The position numbers and the translations under genes are program-made. Under the pieces are notes generated by a model that worked only from the letters and a program-made list of their open reading frames with translations, was not told the origin of the DNA and searched no databases. From the NCBI GenBank assembly GCA_018292915.2, contig JACVVK020000147.1, positions 554,001-618,000 of the forward strand: DNA of 64,000 nucleotides, written 5' to 3'. Below are positions 47,901 through 59,890 of the stretch, in pieces; position 1 is the stretch's first letter; each line of letters opens with the position of its first letter. Source of the DNA: Batillaria attramentaria (taxonomy: Eukaryota; Mollusca; Gastropoda; Batillariidae).

Positions 47901-50900
47901 GAAGATACAACACTATCATTAGTATCAAGCACTTGCTTTTCACACCAAAGGAAATCTGGTGAAATTGATGGTGTATGGGAAGTAACCCATGACTCCAAGT
48001 CCAATTTGTTGAAAGCATTTGTTGCAAGTCTGTTTTGCGTCCCTTGGATGCAATTTATCGTGACCTGTACCATTGTGCAGTGATATTACCCTCCACCTAA
48101 AGTGTGTCCTGTTCAGGAACCCACCTTTGTTATAAACCAGTCAGTTTGATTTGAAATTCACATCTGTGGGACCTACAAAAGGACAAAATGTCTTGTCTGA
48201 CTGAAACAGTCTAGGACATTTCATGTGTCCTGAATCATGATGACTGTGTCACACCAATGATTGGATGTATGTCCATCTTGGTGAGAAAGTAACCGGACAT
48301 TTCAGAATTGAATCAGTCTGTCCAGCACGAATATGAAGCCCTGTCATTCAGCCATTTTAGGCATAAGAATATAACAAACAACAACAATATCAAAAGCCAC
48401 AAATTAACCCCAGTCACGTGGGGAAAAGTCGAGGTGGTACCTTTAGCCACAGATCCAAGAACAGGATTTTGGGTAAAGGAGAACTGTGCTGGCGAGCTGT
48501 TTGAGATTGTAACTGTTATGTGCTTTGACCCCAAAATATTGGGGGCAAGTGGCATTTCACAGCTGGCAAGTGGCGCTGTTCATGTCCGGAGGATAAAATT
48601 TATTTTTGCAAAATGACCTTCGTTTCGAATCTATCTCCAGAGACCACACCCCTACCTCTCCATATGGCCCTGCGCTGTGTGTGGGATGACCGAGACAAGA
48701 AAAGAACTTCAGAATCATTTCCTACATTTATGGACCCTGTAAAGTTTGATAATACACAGTTCTGCAATAGTCAAGCAGACCATTGTCTGATTTGCCGATC
48801 ATGCATTTTTACTTTTGGCCCCACACAGTTGCTGTCACTGTCACTCCCTGCCCACTGGGTGCGGTCGCTCTTCCTCGCCCATGTCTACCTAGAGCTGCAG
48901 CTTCACGAGGAGGCGCTGGAGATCTACCAGACGTTCATGGATGCAGGTTTCTCCAAGTCCAACTACTTGGTCGCTCAGATTGCCACAGCCTACCACAATA
49001 TGAGGGGTCTGTTTCATGTCTGTTATCTTATAATCTTGGTGAATTTGGATACATGTATTGAGGTAGCTTGGTTGAGCATAACCTGCTTGGGGGTGGGATG
49101 AGAAACAGTGGATGAGCCTGAGATTGTCATTGTAGATGACCACTTCTGTGTAGAAGCTGATGTGAGATCTACATGGCTGTTGTTTGTACATGTTTCACGT
49201 TCTTGTTTCTGAATGGTGTGCAGATGTTGACCAGGCAGTGGCAGCCTTCTCTGAGTTGGAGAAAATGGATCCATATCGTCTGGAGACTATGGATATTTAC
49301 TCTGATTTGTTGTATGTTAAGGTCAGTCCTTATTGCTAGTCGCCAGTGAATCCCAACAAATTGTGAAAACAGCAACAATAATTATTAATGAATTTGTAAA
49401 AATATGTGAACATAAAATTTTATATACATGTATTACAGAATCATTTCTGTGAACATCTTTTATCAAAGTAGCATTCACATCATAAATTTTTGATAGAATA
49501 TGTCCTGCCCATATGATAGAGAGGGGAATGTCCTAGTGGTAAATAGAGTTTGCATTGCTGACACTTTACTGTCATCGTTTTGGCGTTTCAGGAAATGCGA
49601 GCGGAGTTGGCACATCTTGCTCACCGCTGTTGTGACATCAACAAGTATCGAGTGGAGACATGCTGTGTCATAGGTTAGTGAAAGAGCATGATGAATAACT
49701 GAGAGTGTGGTCTGACTCTGTTTCATTGCCTCAGTAGGAAAACAAAAACAAAACGATATATATGTGTGGCTGCATCTATTTGTTTTAATAATAATAATAA
49801 TAATGATGACAGTACTTATATAGCGTTGTCACCTATTGATTGATAACAGTTCTAAGCATTTTCTTCTGGGGGTAGGGCTGTGGCTAGTGACACATTGTTG
49901 ATCATTCAAGTATTCTGCCTGACAAAACTAACATTGGAACAGTCTCAAAGATGACACAGAGGATACTTTTCAGAGATGTGTTGCGGTGCATTCGGGCTTT
50001 TCTAATTACAGAGATGCCACTTTGAAGTAATGTGAACTGACCTGATATCTGAACTGTATGTGCACTGTCGGTGCTGAGGACTTTTTTAACTTCCCATTTT
50101 AATGTATTTCTTTTTTCCTCCAGCAAACTACTACTCCCTGCGTTCCCAGCACGAGAAGGCCATCTTGTATTTCCAACGAGCACTGAGACTGAATCCCCAC
50201 TACCTGTCCGCCTGGACCCTGATTGGTCACGAGTTTATGGAGATGAAGAACACATCAGCGGCTATTCAGGCATATCGACAAGCCTTAGGTAAGTCCTACA
50301 ATTATTCTGGACATTTTTGTATTGTTGCTCAGCATCAGTGGCTGTTGCTGTCCTCTTGTTTCTTTTGTAGAGCAACCATTTTTCTTATCATTGATGTCTG
50401 GCCAGTTCTGTCTGGGTGATTTTTTTTTTTTTTTTTTTTTGGTCTCACATGGAATAGCGAAAAGTCATGAATCTTAAATCACAGGAATACATGCGAGAAC
50501 TGCAGAACTGAAGTGTAAAGTGAAAAATGCAAACTTACAGTATTGATGGCCCTGTGATTCCTATGGGACATTCTTTGCTGTGTGTGAAAATTTCAATGAA
50601 ACAACGTGTTTACGCAATTATGGTCCTACACTTGTGGTCACCATGTTCCTGTGGTTTAAATTTCTTGAAATGGTGGTATTGAAATCAATTTCCCTGTGGG
50701 ATTAAAAAAGTATCTTGAATCTTGAATTATTATTATCTTATGAACTAGTCATAACAATAGTTAAAAAAAAGATTGAAGCAGTTGAGCTCTAGTTTGTTGT
50801 GTAATTCACAGGTACTGACCCATTCTGTGTTTTCCTCTGGGTTTTAATATGAGCTGAATAAAATGTTCTGTAACAGAGGTGAACAAGAGAGACTACCGTG

Positions 50901-52884
50901 CTTGGTATGGACTTGGTCAGACTTACGAGATTATGAAAATGCCATTCTACTCCCTGTACTACTACAGACAAGCGCACATCCTCAAGTAAGTTCAAGTTCA
51001 AACTATATCAATAAGTCAGGTGATATGCGTGTGAATCACAAGGGGAAGTGGGGTAGCGGAATGGTAGAGCGTTGGACTCCCAGTGCTTGAGTCGTGAGTT
51101 TCATTCCCGGCTGGGGTCACATATTTGTGCTTGCCTTTTCCTCATTGCCCCGTCTTTGATATCACCCATAGGTGGTGGAAAAACATGTTAAACTCCTGGA
51201 CACCCACCCACCCACTTAGGTGAATCACAAGTTCTCTGTTACAAATGTTTTACTTCTTTTGCATACTGTCATTCTCTGTCTTGTAAGACTGAGATTCCAG
51301 TTGTTTCTCTGATTTCTCACTCAGTTTTGCTGTCGTGTTAAGTTCAGGCTCAAGCCGCTTCTCTTTGCCAGCTGATGTGTTTGCGAATCACAAGTATTGT
51401 CTCGCATGCAAAGGAACGTCAACACATTACAATTATATGAAGCTTGAGGCTGGCTTAGCTGTGTGTGTTTGAGATTTTACAACTGTTTTCTTTATTGTTG
51501 ACAGTGATGATGATGAAGACTTTGTATTGCACATGCCTCCACCCAAGGTGCGGAAGAGGTTTTGAGAGAATGATAAGTGGAGAAAAGAAGCTAATACTTA
51601 ATTGAATGGTATGCTGAAGTGAATTGTCTTCAGTCATTTTCCTCCTTATTTTTGGTGGGCCCAGCATTTTCAAGGAGGAGACAGACAAAGCTGGCATATG
51701 TGGAGAAACCCCTTTCTTTCAGTGGTAAGAGAAGAACAACTCAAATCCACTTAAGTTCCCAGGCATGCTGTGACAAAAATACCACCATCTCTTTTTTCAG
51801 ACCCAATGATTCGCGTATGGTGGTTGCTCTAGGGGAGTGCTACGAGAAGCTGGAGCGACTTCAAGAGGCCAAGAAATGTTTCCGCAAGGCACACACCATC
51901 GGGGACTTGGAAGGAGGGGCTCTCTATAAACTTGCCAAGTCAGTGTCATGTGTGATCTTTTGTGTCTGTGTACATGTTTTTGCTGTGTGTAGTTATTGCT
52001 TTTTGTGATTATCATAGAAAATCCAATGTGGTGAAGAATCTCGGTCATCATAGGCCGCCTGCAGAGAAGAGGCTTGTAAAGAATCAACACTGCCAGGGTG
52101 TGTCACTGACAGGACCCACATAAAAGTTAATGGTTACAATCTGAACAAAATTTTGATGTTTTGATGAAGGCAGCATGTTTGCTGAAATATCAAAGGCATG
52201 AAAGGTGTAATGGTTGTTGTTTTTTGTTTGTTTGTTTGTTTGTCTTGTTTTTAATTCTCTAAACATTGAAACAGCCTCAGATATGACTTTATGGAGACTT
52301 CTGACAGAGATTCCCTTTTGAAATGAATGGGATCGAAGTGTGATCTTAGGTGCATTTTTTTCTTCCTTAGGAACCACCATTCTTTCAGGAAACTGCATGA
52401 ACAAATATAATGCGTAGGCACTCCACTTTCCCTCACATGGGTGTCAGATGCTTGTCCTCCAACTTGAACATACTTTATACCTGTAGCAAGAACATGATCA
52501 ACATCCCTTGTGTGCATCTGCAGGTTGTACGAGAGGCTTAATGAGAGTGACCAAGCAGCGTCTGCCTACACAGAGTACATCATGGAGACAGAGAGGAGAG
52601 GGGTAGGTCCACCTGACCAGCTGAACATAACTTGCTTTATACTCAGGGCTGAAAATCTTCCACCTTTTGGCAGATTTCCACCTTAAGCTAAACATTTTCC
52701 ACCCCTCAGAAAGTGTGTTTTGTCCTCTAAAGCACTATAAATCATTTCAAAACACACCTAATTGCACAGATTTTAGTCTAATTCTAACAATTTGCCTGCA
52801 GAGTAAAGTGTTTCCTCCTGTGAAGCATTTAAATTCATACCAAAAATTGCCAAATTGCACAGATCTACATTGTATTTTAGTCTA

Positions 52885-52944
<60 letters not shown>

Positions 52945-53870
52945 CCCTACCTTGTCTTCCCAAGTGTGGTGCAAGCACGTTTTCCTATTTTTGACTTTTG
53001 GCTTTGACTTTTGAGGTCATCTGTCATGTCTATCATTACTCACTGACCACGTTTGTCCATTGTCTAAGACACTGTTCCTGCTGTTTCCAGGTGCACAGTC
53101 ATGAAGAAATCAGCCAGGCGTATCGTTACCTGGCCAACTACCATCTGTCTCGCAGACAGTTGGATGATGCCTACGCTGCAGCACAAAAATGTGCTGAGTT
53201 CACTGAGGTAGGTCTGAGTGCAAGTCATAGTATGAAACAGATCTTTGTGGGAGCCCCTAGCAGCTGCAATGGCCCACAAACAGTTCTGCTCTAAGATAGC
53301 GGTCATTTTCTCTACCTTTCTCACTTTGTTTTGTTAGAAAAAGGCCAAACTTTGTACATTGTACATGTAGTCCAAGTCTTAATTTTAACAGGGCAAGTTT
53401 AGATAATATCTGTGAAAGCCCCAGGTGAATAAGAGACCTTCTTGGAAAACATACACATCCTCAAACTTTCCTTGTTCGTTTTGAACAGTCTTTTGAATCA
53501 TTTAGATAATCTTCATCAAATAAATGTTAAACTTTTTCCAAATTCCAAAATGAAATGGAGACGTAGTGGGAAACCCTGAACTTTCTCAAATGGTCTTGTT
53601 CTTTTTCTTGTTTTTTGGGTTTTTTTTTCTTCATTTCACTGTTTAACATTATTTGCTTAAGAAGTTTATGTTCTGTTTTCTCTTGTGCAGACCCGAGAAG
53701 ATGCCAAAGCCATCCTGCAGCAGATTCAGTCTCTGCGCAGCCAGGGGGAAGGGGCTGCACCTGTCCGTCTGGACGACAGTACCGAATCCTACACGGCTGA
53801 ACGATTTCGCCCAGGAGAACCGCGGACTTTTGGTCGAATCACACCCGTCAGCCTGAAGTTCACACCTTGA
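45000..53870 (+). CDS. CDC23: CDC23/APC8, anaphase-promoting complex subunit 8 (14 coding exons)
   Basis: The spliced product is 577 aa (human about 597). Exons: 45000-45100, 45326-45398, 45879-46059, 46519-46618, 47362-47494, 48829-49006, 49224-49321, 49592-49673, 50124-50288, 50877-50985, 51801-51938, 52524-52602, 53091-53207 and 53691-53870, all with GT-AG introns and consistent phases. The family is certain from [68 protein letters not shown] and [16 protein letters not shown]. These form the TPR superhelix (about residues 200-520). APC8 is a homodimeric TPR scaffold of the APC/C ubiquitin ligase and binds coactivators. The N-terminal part starts MADISSWDL. The C-terminal tail ends [10 protein letters not shown], like the vertebrate end. 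Introns 3, 5 and 10 carry SINEs. The donor of exon 6 (GTCTGT) is weak. A possible alternative last exon lies at 51505-51565. Confidence 0.96.
46152..46318 (-). mobile_element. SINE-A copy 12 (in CDC23 intron 3)
   Basis: Full-length copy antisense to CDC23. Flanked by ATTCTGTTAACA (46140-46151) and ATTTTGTTAACA (46319-46330), a 12-bp duplication with one mismatch. Confidence 0.92.
47566..47895 (+). mobile_element. SINE-C copy 2 (in CDC23 intron 5)
   Basis: The head GTGAGCGGTGGTCTAATAGG looks tRNA-like. The body has GCGATGAAGCGTGGGTTTCA, GGGCTGCTCATC and an A-rich spacer, and the 3' end AATTTCCCGAAAGGGACAAT is followed by a poly-A tail. It is sense-oriented in the intron. No clear target-site duplication. 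Confidence 0.82.
48185..48300 (+). repeat. Dispersed repeat D, copy 2 (CDC23 intron 5)
   Basis: ATGTCTTGTCTGACTGAAAC, AGGACATTTCATGTGTCCTG and AATCATGATGACTGTG parallel the 28.5-kb copy. Confidence 0.6.
50490..50745 (+). repeat. Retroposon 3'-end fragment in CDC23 intron 10 region
   Basis: Ends TGGGATTAAAAAAGTATC followed by TTGAATC tandem units and (ATT)n, the same tail architecture as at 24.27-24.30 kb. It lies in CDC23 intron 9. Confidence 0.45.
51043..51220 (+). mobile_element. SINE-A copy 13 (in CDC23 intron 10)
   Basis: Diverged full-length copy in the sense orientation of CDC23, with a perfect 12-bp target-site duplication GTGAATCACAAG at 51031-51042 and 51221-51232. Confidence 0.92.
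51505..51565 (+). CDS. Possible alternative terminal exon of CDC23
   Basis: A strong acceptor (TTTTCTTTATTGTTGACAG) at 51504 is followed by a frame that continues exon 10 in the correct phase and encodes [20 protein letters not shown] then TGA. Splicing from 50985 to here instead of 51801 would give a protein cut after the last central TPRs, with an acidic-then-basic tail. No nearby polyadenylation hexamer was noticed. It is equally possible that this is a chance ORF or a relic of another gene. Confidence 0.35.
52889..52941 (+). repeat. (CA)n microsatellite in CDC23 intron 12
   Basis: Uninterrupted CA run about 290 nt after the exon 12 donor. Confidence 0.95.
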
Positions 53871-54184
53871 CTTTTGTTTTGAAAACTTTCCTGTCATTGG
53901 CTGCATGAAAGATGGTGTGGTTGAAAGAATGATTGTTGTATTTGACTTAGGTTGGGAGATTGTGTCATAACTGTTGTGACTGCCAGTAAAATAAGTAAAG
54001 TAGTCTGGTTAGAAATATGTTGGTCTGTAGGGCTTGAAACGGGGCTTTTGAGAACCATGCTCTTGTTATTCCTGGAATAGGAAGTCAGGGTGCTATATAT
54101 GTGTTCATGTTGGTACCTTATTAATTTTGGTGGTGCATTTTATGGTGATGACAGTGAAAACTCTGTCGTCGTGGATTTTCGACA

Positions 54185-54625
54185 TCACCAACCCTGTTCC
54201 GGATCCGTCGCTAACTCTAAACCCCTGCGACGATGCCCAAATCAGGCTAACTGTGACCAAGCCAAGCTAAGTGATACCGTGATACCTAGTTGTCTCCCTT
54301 GCCGCAACAAGCACACATTTTTCGTGGCAGAGCACAAAGCTGCCATAAAAAATGCATGCATGCTGCGGGTCTGTGTATGCATGGGGGACAACTCATGCAG
54401 GCAATAATCTCTAAACAGGCTGAAAATGTACTGTGCTGGTGAATGCGACAGTTTTCACTGCTTCTGTGCGCACTGTAAAATAACACAGGGACCTCAAAGT
54501 CATTACGAGTATTTTTGTTTTTTCCTTCTTAGGTATCACTTAGCTCAGCCGGGTGTCGGTTAGCCCGATTTGGACGTCGTCGCAGGGGCATGGAGTTAGC
54601 GATGGACCCGGAACAGGGTTGTGAC
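54185..54625. repeat. Foldback element in the CDC23 3' UTR
   Basis: Arms 54185-54278 and 54532-54625 are inverted copies about 80% alike, sharing CAACCCTGTTCCGG, CGCTAACT, CCCCTGCGACGA and GCTAAGTGATACC, around a 250-bp centre without coding content. Confidence 0.8.
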
Positions 54626-54701
54626 GTAACTGGACTCTGAGAATAACGCAGGATGACATCCATTGTATGCTCATCCTGTGCTATTCTCAAAGTCTAGTAA
54701 C
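54626..54701. repeat. Hairpin with 31-bp arms in the CDC23 3' UTR
   Basis: 54626-54656 pairs with 54671-54701 over TGAGAATA and CAGGATGA blocks with a 14-nt loop and a few mismatches. It directly abuts the preceding foldback. Confidence 0.8.
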
Positions 54702-55253
54702 ACTAGTCTAGATTCCATGATGACATCATACTTTAACCCTGGTAGTGCTGATCCCAGAATATTCCAGGCTACCTCTATGGCTCTTTCAGCAGAAGACAAA
54801 TTACTTGAGCGAAACCAGGGTTAACAGGTTTTGCTGATGCCTCTCTTGTTTATGACTACTTATGATGTCACGTCTGTTTTCCAATTCATCTTCATCCGCA
54901 TGTACTGTCTGCATTTACTGATACAGCTAGAGATTACAGTGGTGAAAATTGCTCAATCTGTGAAGAGAATCCCATCACTTCCTTGGTGGTGTTATAAGTT
55001 TCAGGAAAGAAACCAAACGTCACCAGCACACAGCAGTCTTGTTTGTTTTTGTGTCCACATTCAAGAACGTTGAGGTTCTGCTGCTGTGTGGACTAGCATT
55101 TGACTCGTCTTTGCACATGTATTCAGGTGATCATATTGATGTTTTTGATGATACACAAATACATGTGACTTTTAACCCTGTCCTTGACTGTTGAATCTGT
55201 CTAACTTAAATGCTCAGAATTCCCTGTTAGTCTGTCATTATGTGAAGATCTTC

Positions 55254-55259
55254 AATAAA
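55254..55259 (+). terminator. Polyadenylation signal candidate for CDC23
   Basis: AATAAA in TCTTCAATAAATTAAATC, the first canonical hexamer noticed downstream of the stop at 53870. Confidence 0.5.
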
Positions 55260-55279
55260 TTAAATCTAACTTGCAGATT

Positions 55280-56460
55280 CAGAGTCATTTGATGTGAGAG
55301 TCATTTGATGTGTGTGTGTGTGTGTGTGTTGTTGTTGATCACAGCTTTCGTGGTGGTATACTTGTGTACTTTCTTGTCTTTGGTCTCGTGTTAAGCTGTA
55401 AGCTATTATTGAAAACATGAGGCAAAGGTCCCTGTGGCTGACTTGTACAGCTTCTATTCTCATGACTGGACACTGACTTTTGTCTCTTGATAACTAAAGA
55501 ACAGAAAGGATTGCAAGTGTGCTGGAAAAAGATCACATCATCAGCCTGCTTACCGTAAGTTTCAAAACACATGCTCGGAGAACAACAGACAAAAAGAAAT
55601 AATGTTTTCCTCTACCCATGTTTTGAACTCCTTTTGCATTCTGCAGAACTCGACAATATGAACACAGACAGGAAAAAAAGAAATCCTACAATAGGAAAAT
55701 CCACACCTCGTTGAAGGGGAACTTACCCCATCGTTCCACACAAAGGGAACTTAAAACGCCCACAGTTATGGTTCCTGCCTAGTCAAACGACAGCCAATGC
55801 ATTGACATGTCGTAACATGCACGGAACCAGTGTGCGCGCAATCCAACTCGGCGTATTCTGTTTATACAGCGCAAGACGGACCCATCCCCTAGCCATGTCT
55901 GGCTTGCAGATTAAGTGGACACGAAATACCTACAGTGCGTCATGGTGCGTACTGCTCAATGCTACGGGCAGTCTTGCAGAAAACGCTGTGTGCTTAGTCG
56001 TCAGTCCAACCTAGTACCAGTCAACTGACTTAACGGCTGGTTTATGACAGCAAAAGAGGCTGTCGTTTGGTTGTCTTTCGGCAGGCACAGTGGCGCATTT
56101 ACACGGCCTCTACTTTCGGGTAAAGACAACTGCACGTCAAGAACGCCGTCATTGCATACCCGCCAAAGACAAACACTTAGTTTACACTTGAGGGGAAAAA
56201 AGGGGTAAGGATGGGATCTGTCGACGGATTAAAAGAACAGAAAAAAAGAGGGAAAGCAGATATTGACGGAGTAATTCTCGTGCATTCTACACAGGGACAG
56301 TGTGCTCTAGCGGAACACTTGTACATGTTTCTTTGGGATAGACGAGAAACATGGCTACACTGGGCCGGGACAAATCAGTTGATCAATGAGTGTATGAATG
56401 ACTATACTAAAAAATGAATGAATGAATGAATGAATGAACGAATGAATGAATGAATGAATG

Positions 56461-56502
<42 letters not shown>

Positions 56503-57740
56503 CCTACCCATTTTCTCTTGCAACCTACGCGGCAAGCAGGCGCTTTCTGTTGTTGTTATTGTTGTCATATTGTTTGGTTGGTTGGTTGTTGTTTTTGTTT
56601 TTTTTGGGGGGGTGGAGGGGGGTGTTGAGGGGCTTTATCGCGTGTAACCGGCAGTTATTCACGGACACCAGAAAGGTGAAGCGCTCAAAGGCCCGTCTGG
56701 CATACTGTATTTATCTAAGCTTTGGATTTGGTAGTGTCCCACACCATACTACTGAGTCACATGCAAACACACAGGCACTAAGCCAACATATGACTCAACG
56801 CAAAGCGAACAGCGAGATCTGCTGTAATGTTGAGGCCACTCGCTGACAAGGAAACCTTCGGACCTTGTCACTCTAGTTCGCACCATCAGCAAACGTCATT
56901 GAATCGTATTCTGAGCTCAACTTAGTACTTGTTATTAGTACACACTTTTACAAGCATACCGGGAGGCACAGTCATACGTGGCACCTGTTCCAAAAGTTAT
57001 TTTCTCCACTGTAACTGAAGCAATCTTGGAACAGCGCGTTAAAGATTTCCGCAGGACTGAACAGATCGATCACACACTGAGCACACTTCAGTATAGATCT
57101 GCAGGTGCCGTGAACTGTTTCTTATATGTACGCCACATTCCAACGCCAGTCAGCTCCGAGGAAGGACGAGCAAGACTCGGTCACGCTGTGTTCTGTATGA
57201 CCGCCGTGCGCCGGGGTCGTGTGTTTGCATACCCAGCCAGTTAAAGGTACCCCACTTGCCGATTAGACGGCTAATCCACCCGGGACTGGTCGGGTGTTAG
57301 GAGCGGAGGAGCTGAAGCGAAGACGAGAAACATGTATGTGTTTATCGCCGGGTGGGTGCAGGACCACCCTGGGTAGAATTGATCATGCTTGCTGTGTGTT
57401 GAATGATCGATCAAAACTTCGCCGTTTTCTCCTGCAATAGAAAGATTGGTCAAAGTGCGGGTTGTGTTTCCTCTGCTCCGACTGTGGTCTTTCGTTTTCG
57501 CCTTTTCGTGTTTACATCTCGTCGCAGTCACTGATATAAACGTGTTCGTGTTCTGGATGTGTGAAATTTCTCCACAGTCGGATCAGTCGTTCGGGAAAAG
57601 AAGTGACTTGTAACACAGCTGCATATCTTCCGCTGGAAGCGAAACCTCTTGTGTCAATGACAAGGTTTGTCAAGTACTGAAATAGCCCCAACGTGTCTGT
57701 GTTGAAGTACATGTAGTTCGATTCATCTAACTCAACACAG
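55280..57740. other. Intergenic, CDC23 to TIR gene
   Basis: Holds the AATG/AATC tract and an unassigned 88-codon frame at 56978-57244. No repeat family was recognised. Confidence 0.55.
56407..56500 (+). repeat. (AATG)n then (AATC)n
   Basis: About 13 AATG units change to about 10 AATC units by a single-base switch. Confidence 0.95.
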
Positions 57741-57748
57741 AACCTAGT

Positions 57749-57758
57749 CTATATATAG
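57749..57758 (+). promoter_or_regulatory. TATA box candidate of the TIR-domain gene
   Basis: CTATATATAG stands about 400 bp before the first ATG of the TIR gene. A start site near 57780 would give a 5' UTR of about 375 nt. The 5' UTR contains no other recognised element. Upstream introns cannot be excluded. Confidence 0.4.
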
Positions 57759-58157
57759 TTTGCAGTTGAAGAACTAGTATTGAAGTTGAAACAAATCGCC
57801 TACGTGTGTACTGTGCTGTATGCGAGGAGAAAAACCACCAACACAACAATTAGAAGTTTTGAGATCAAAAGAGGACTGTGGTGAAAGTGAGAACTAACAT
57901 CCTGAAGGACTTTATTGTAATGTCGAAAACTTAACATACTGAAGAAGCCTTTAGTACATAGAAGACCTGAAACAAAACATCATGAAAACGCCATACATAT
58001 CAAATCATACTTCTTCGTAACTCTCGGAAAAAAAAGAAACAAGTAAAAGATTTGAACCAGCTACAACGAAAACGTCAAACCTTTCAAATGTGACTTCTTT
58101 TTAACGTCGAGAAAGCAACGTAACGGAGAAACAGCCAATAGGTTTGAATCCAAAACC

Positions 58158-58767
58158 ATGGAAACGTCACACGAATCCGAACAGACGCAAGTCAGCGCCC
58201 AAGCCCCGAGGCGGCCTCTCCCGAGGGGCAGGGTCTACCACTTCAACGTCGTCTACAACCACGCCAAGTCCAAGCTGTCCCGCACCGCCGACACGGAGTT
58301 ATCGTTGTCGTGGACGAAGCGGGCAGTTGAGTGGCTGCAGCTGATGGGGCTGGTGAACTCCTACTATCACGACCGCGACTGCGCTGCCGGTCAAGGGCTC
58401 GTGCAAGAACTCACGCGCGTGCTGGAGGGGTCAGAGGTCACCGTGCTGGTCCTGAGTCCTGGCTTTGTGCGGGACTGCTGGCCGAGGTACTCCTTGCTGA
58501 CGTGCTTCAAATCCCTTCTGAACAACTCCAAAACCTCCTCAACGTCTTCAGGCAGGTCGTCTCGACGAGTGATGCCTGTGGCCCTGGGACTGGATGCTAA
58601 GGACCTGCCCCCGGGACTGAACCCTGGGGATGTGATGTTTTTCAAGCAGGACTGGCAGGAGGATGACGAGGCGTGGAGCCGGCTCCGGGCGTCCATGCTG
58701 ACGTCACTTCCGGCCGGGGGCCCTGTCTGGGAGGACGACCAGGATGGGGAAAATGTGACCGGAGATG
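58158..58767 (+). CDS. TIR-domain protein, first coding exon (partial gene)
   Basis: The frame opens at METSHESEQT with a good context (AAACCATGG) and runs 203 codons plus one base to a donor GATG|GTGAGT at 58767. The earlier part is a Pro/Arg-rich leader. Residues 25-182 form a TIR domain: box 1 YHFNVVYN (27-34), box 2 region HDRDCAAGQG (71-80), the strand EVTVLVLSPGF (93-103), WPRYSLL after Cys107, PVAL (140-143), and a box-3-like EAWSRL (171-176). TIR domains scaffold innate-immune signalling or cleave NAD+. Here the position four residues after Trp108, Glu in TLRs (YEL) and the catalytic Glu of SARM1-type NADases, is Ser112, so NADase activity is unlikely. Later exons, which would tell adaptor from receptor, were not found before 64000. 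Confidence 0.82.
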
Positions 58768-58790
58768 GTGAGTGTTGGTGTAGGACAGAG

Positions 58791-58934
<144 letters not shown>

Positions 58935-59683
58935 AATGTTCATGCATGTGCACCAAATCCACATTTTAACACATTTCGTACAGCGTTTCCAACGTTTTTG
59001 ACTCTTTTTCTAGTTTTGGCCCTGTATGCAAAAATCAGGCAAGATTTACGTATTGCAGCAAACAAGTACAAGTATAATCCAAGTGCAACACCCCCACTAA
59101 GCCAGATTTAAATCCACGCATCCATGAATTATTTATTATTTATTTAGTGAAGCCACTGGTGCACAACCGCAAACTTACTTGGTAGGAATTGAGTTAAAGA
59201 CAAGGCGTTGAAGCCCCCCCCCCAAAAAAAACAAAAAAAACAACAACAACAAACAAAAAACAAACAAACAAAAACCCAAAAAACAAACAAACAAGCCCCC
59301 CCCCCCCCCGCAACTGTCAACAACAACTTATTTCACAAACATGGAATATTATTAATATTATGTCGGGCAACTATGTCTGCCGGGAAGTCAGTACCTGGAC
59401 CAAGTCTCTCGGTACATTTAGTTCGCTTCAGCTCAGTGTGTATGTGTCGACCATCTCTAACATCCCGAATGCCAGAGAGCGTTTGAGCGTTTTGGGTTTG
59501 TACAACCCGGGACCTGCCCGGAGATGTGACTATTTTATTTGAACAGGCATTAAAGAAAACCTTCCTACCACTATACCCACTTTAGAGATAAGCAAATATG
59601 ACACAAATTTAATTTCAAGCACAGGTTTTCTAACGTTACGCGTCATACTCAGAGAGAGAGAGAGAGAGGGGGGTGGGGGGGGG

Positions 59684-59816
59684 GGGTCGGTGGGTGGGTG
59701 TTTGGGAGTTTAACGTCCTTTCCCACCAGGTATGGGTGATATCAAAGACGTGGCAACTACAAAAAAAGCCAGCACAAATAAATGGCCCAAGCCGAAATTC
59801 GACCTCACGACTCGAG
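59684..59816 (-). mobile_element. SINE-A copy 14 (5'-truncated)
   Basis: Reverse-oriented copy that stops just past the B-box, lacks the tRNA-like head, and has GA microsatellite on both sides. Confidence 0.85.
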
Positions 59817-59817
59817 C

Positions 59818-59890
<73 letters not shown>

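Larger units (their letters stand above)
53871..55275 (+). other. CDC23: Predicted CDC23 3' untranslated region
   Basis: No coding content follows the stop codon. The first canonical AATAAA in a T-rich context is at 55254-55259, predicting a 1.4-kb 3' UTR. It holds three inverted-repeat structures (54185-54625, 54626-54701, 54733-54823). A shorter UTR with a non-canonical signal is possible. Confidence 0.5.

Noticed and set aside
56978..57244. 88-codon plus-strand frame
   Set aside because: Reads protein-like in places but matches no family I know and has no clear gene context.
59360..59542. 60-codon plus-strand frame after the TIR exon
   Set aside because: Considered as TIR exon 2. The phase and acceptor are not convincing and the peptide has no TIR-linked domain.
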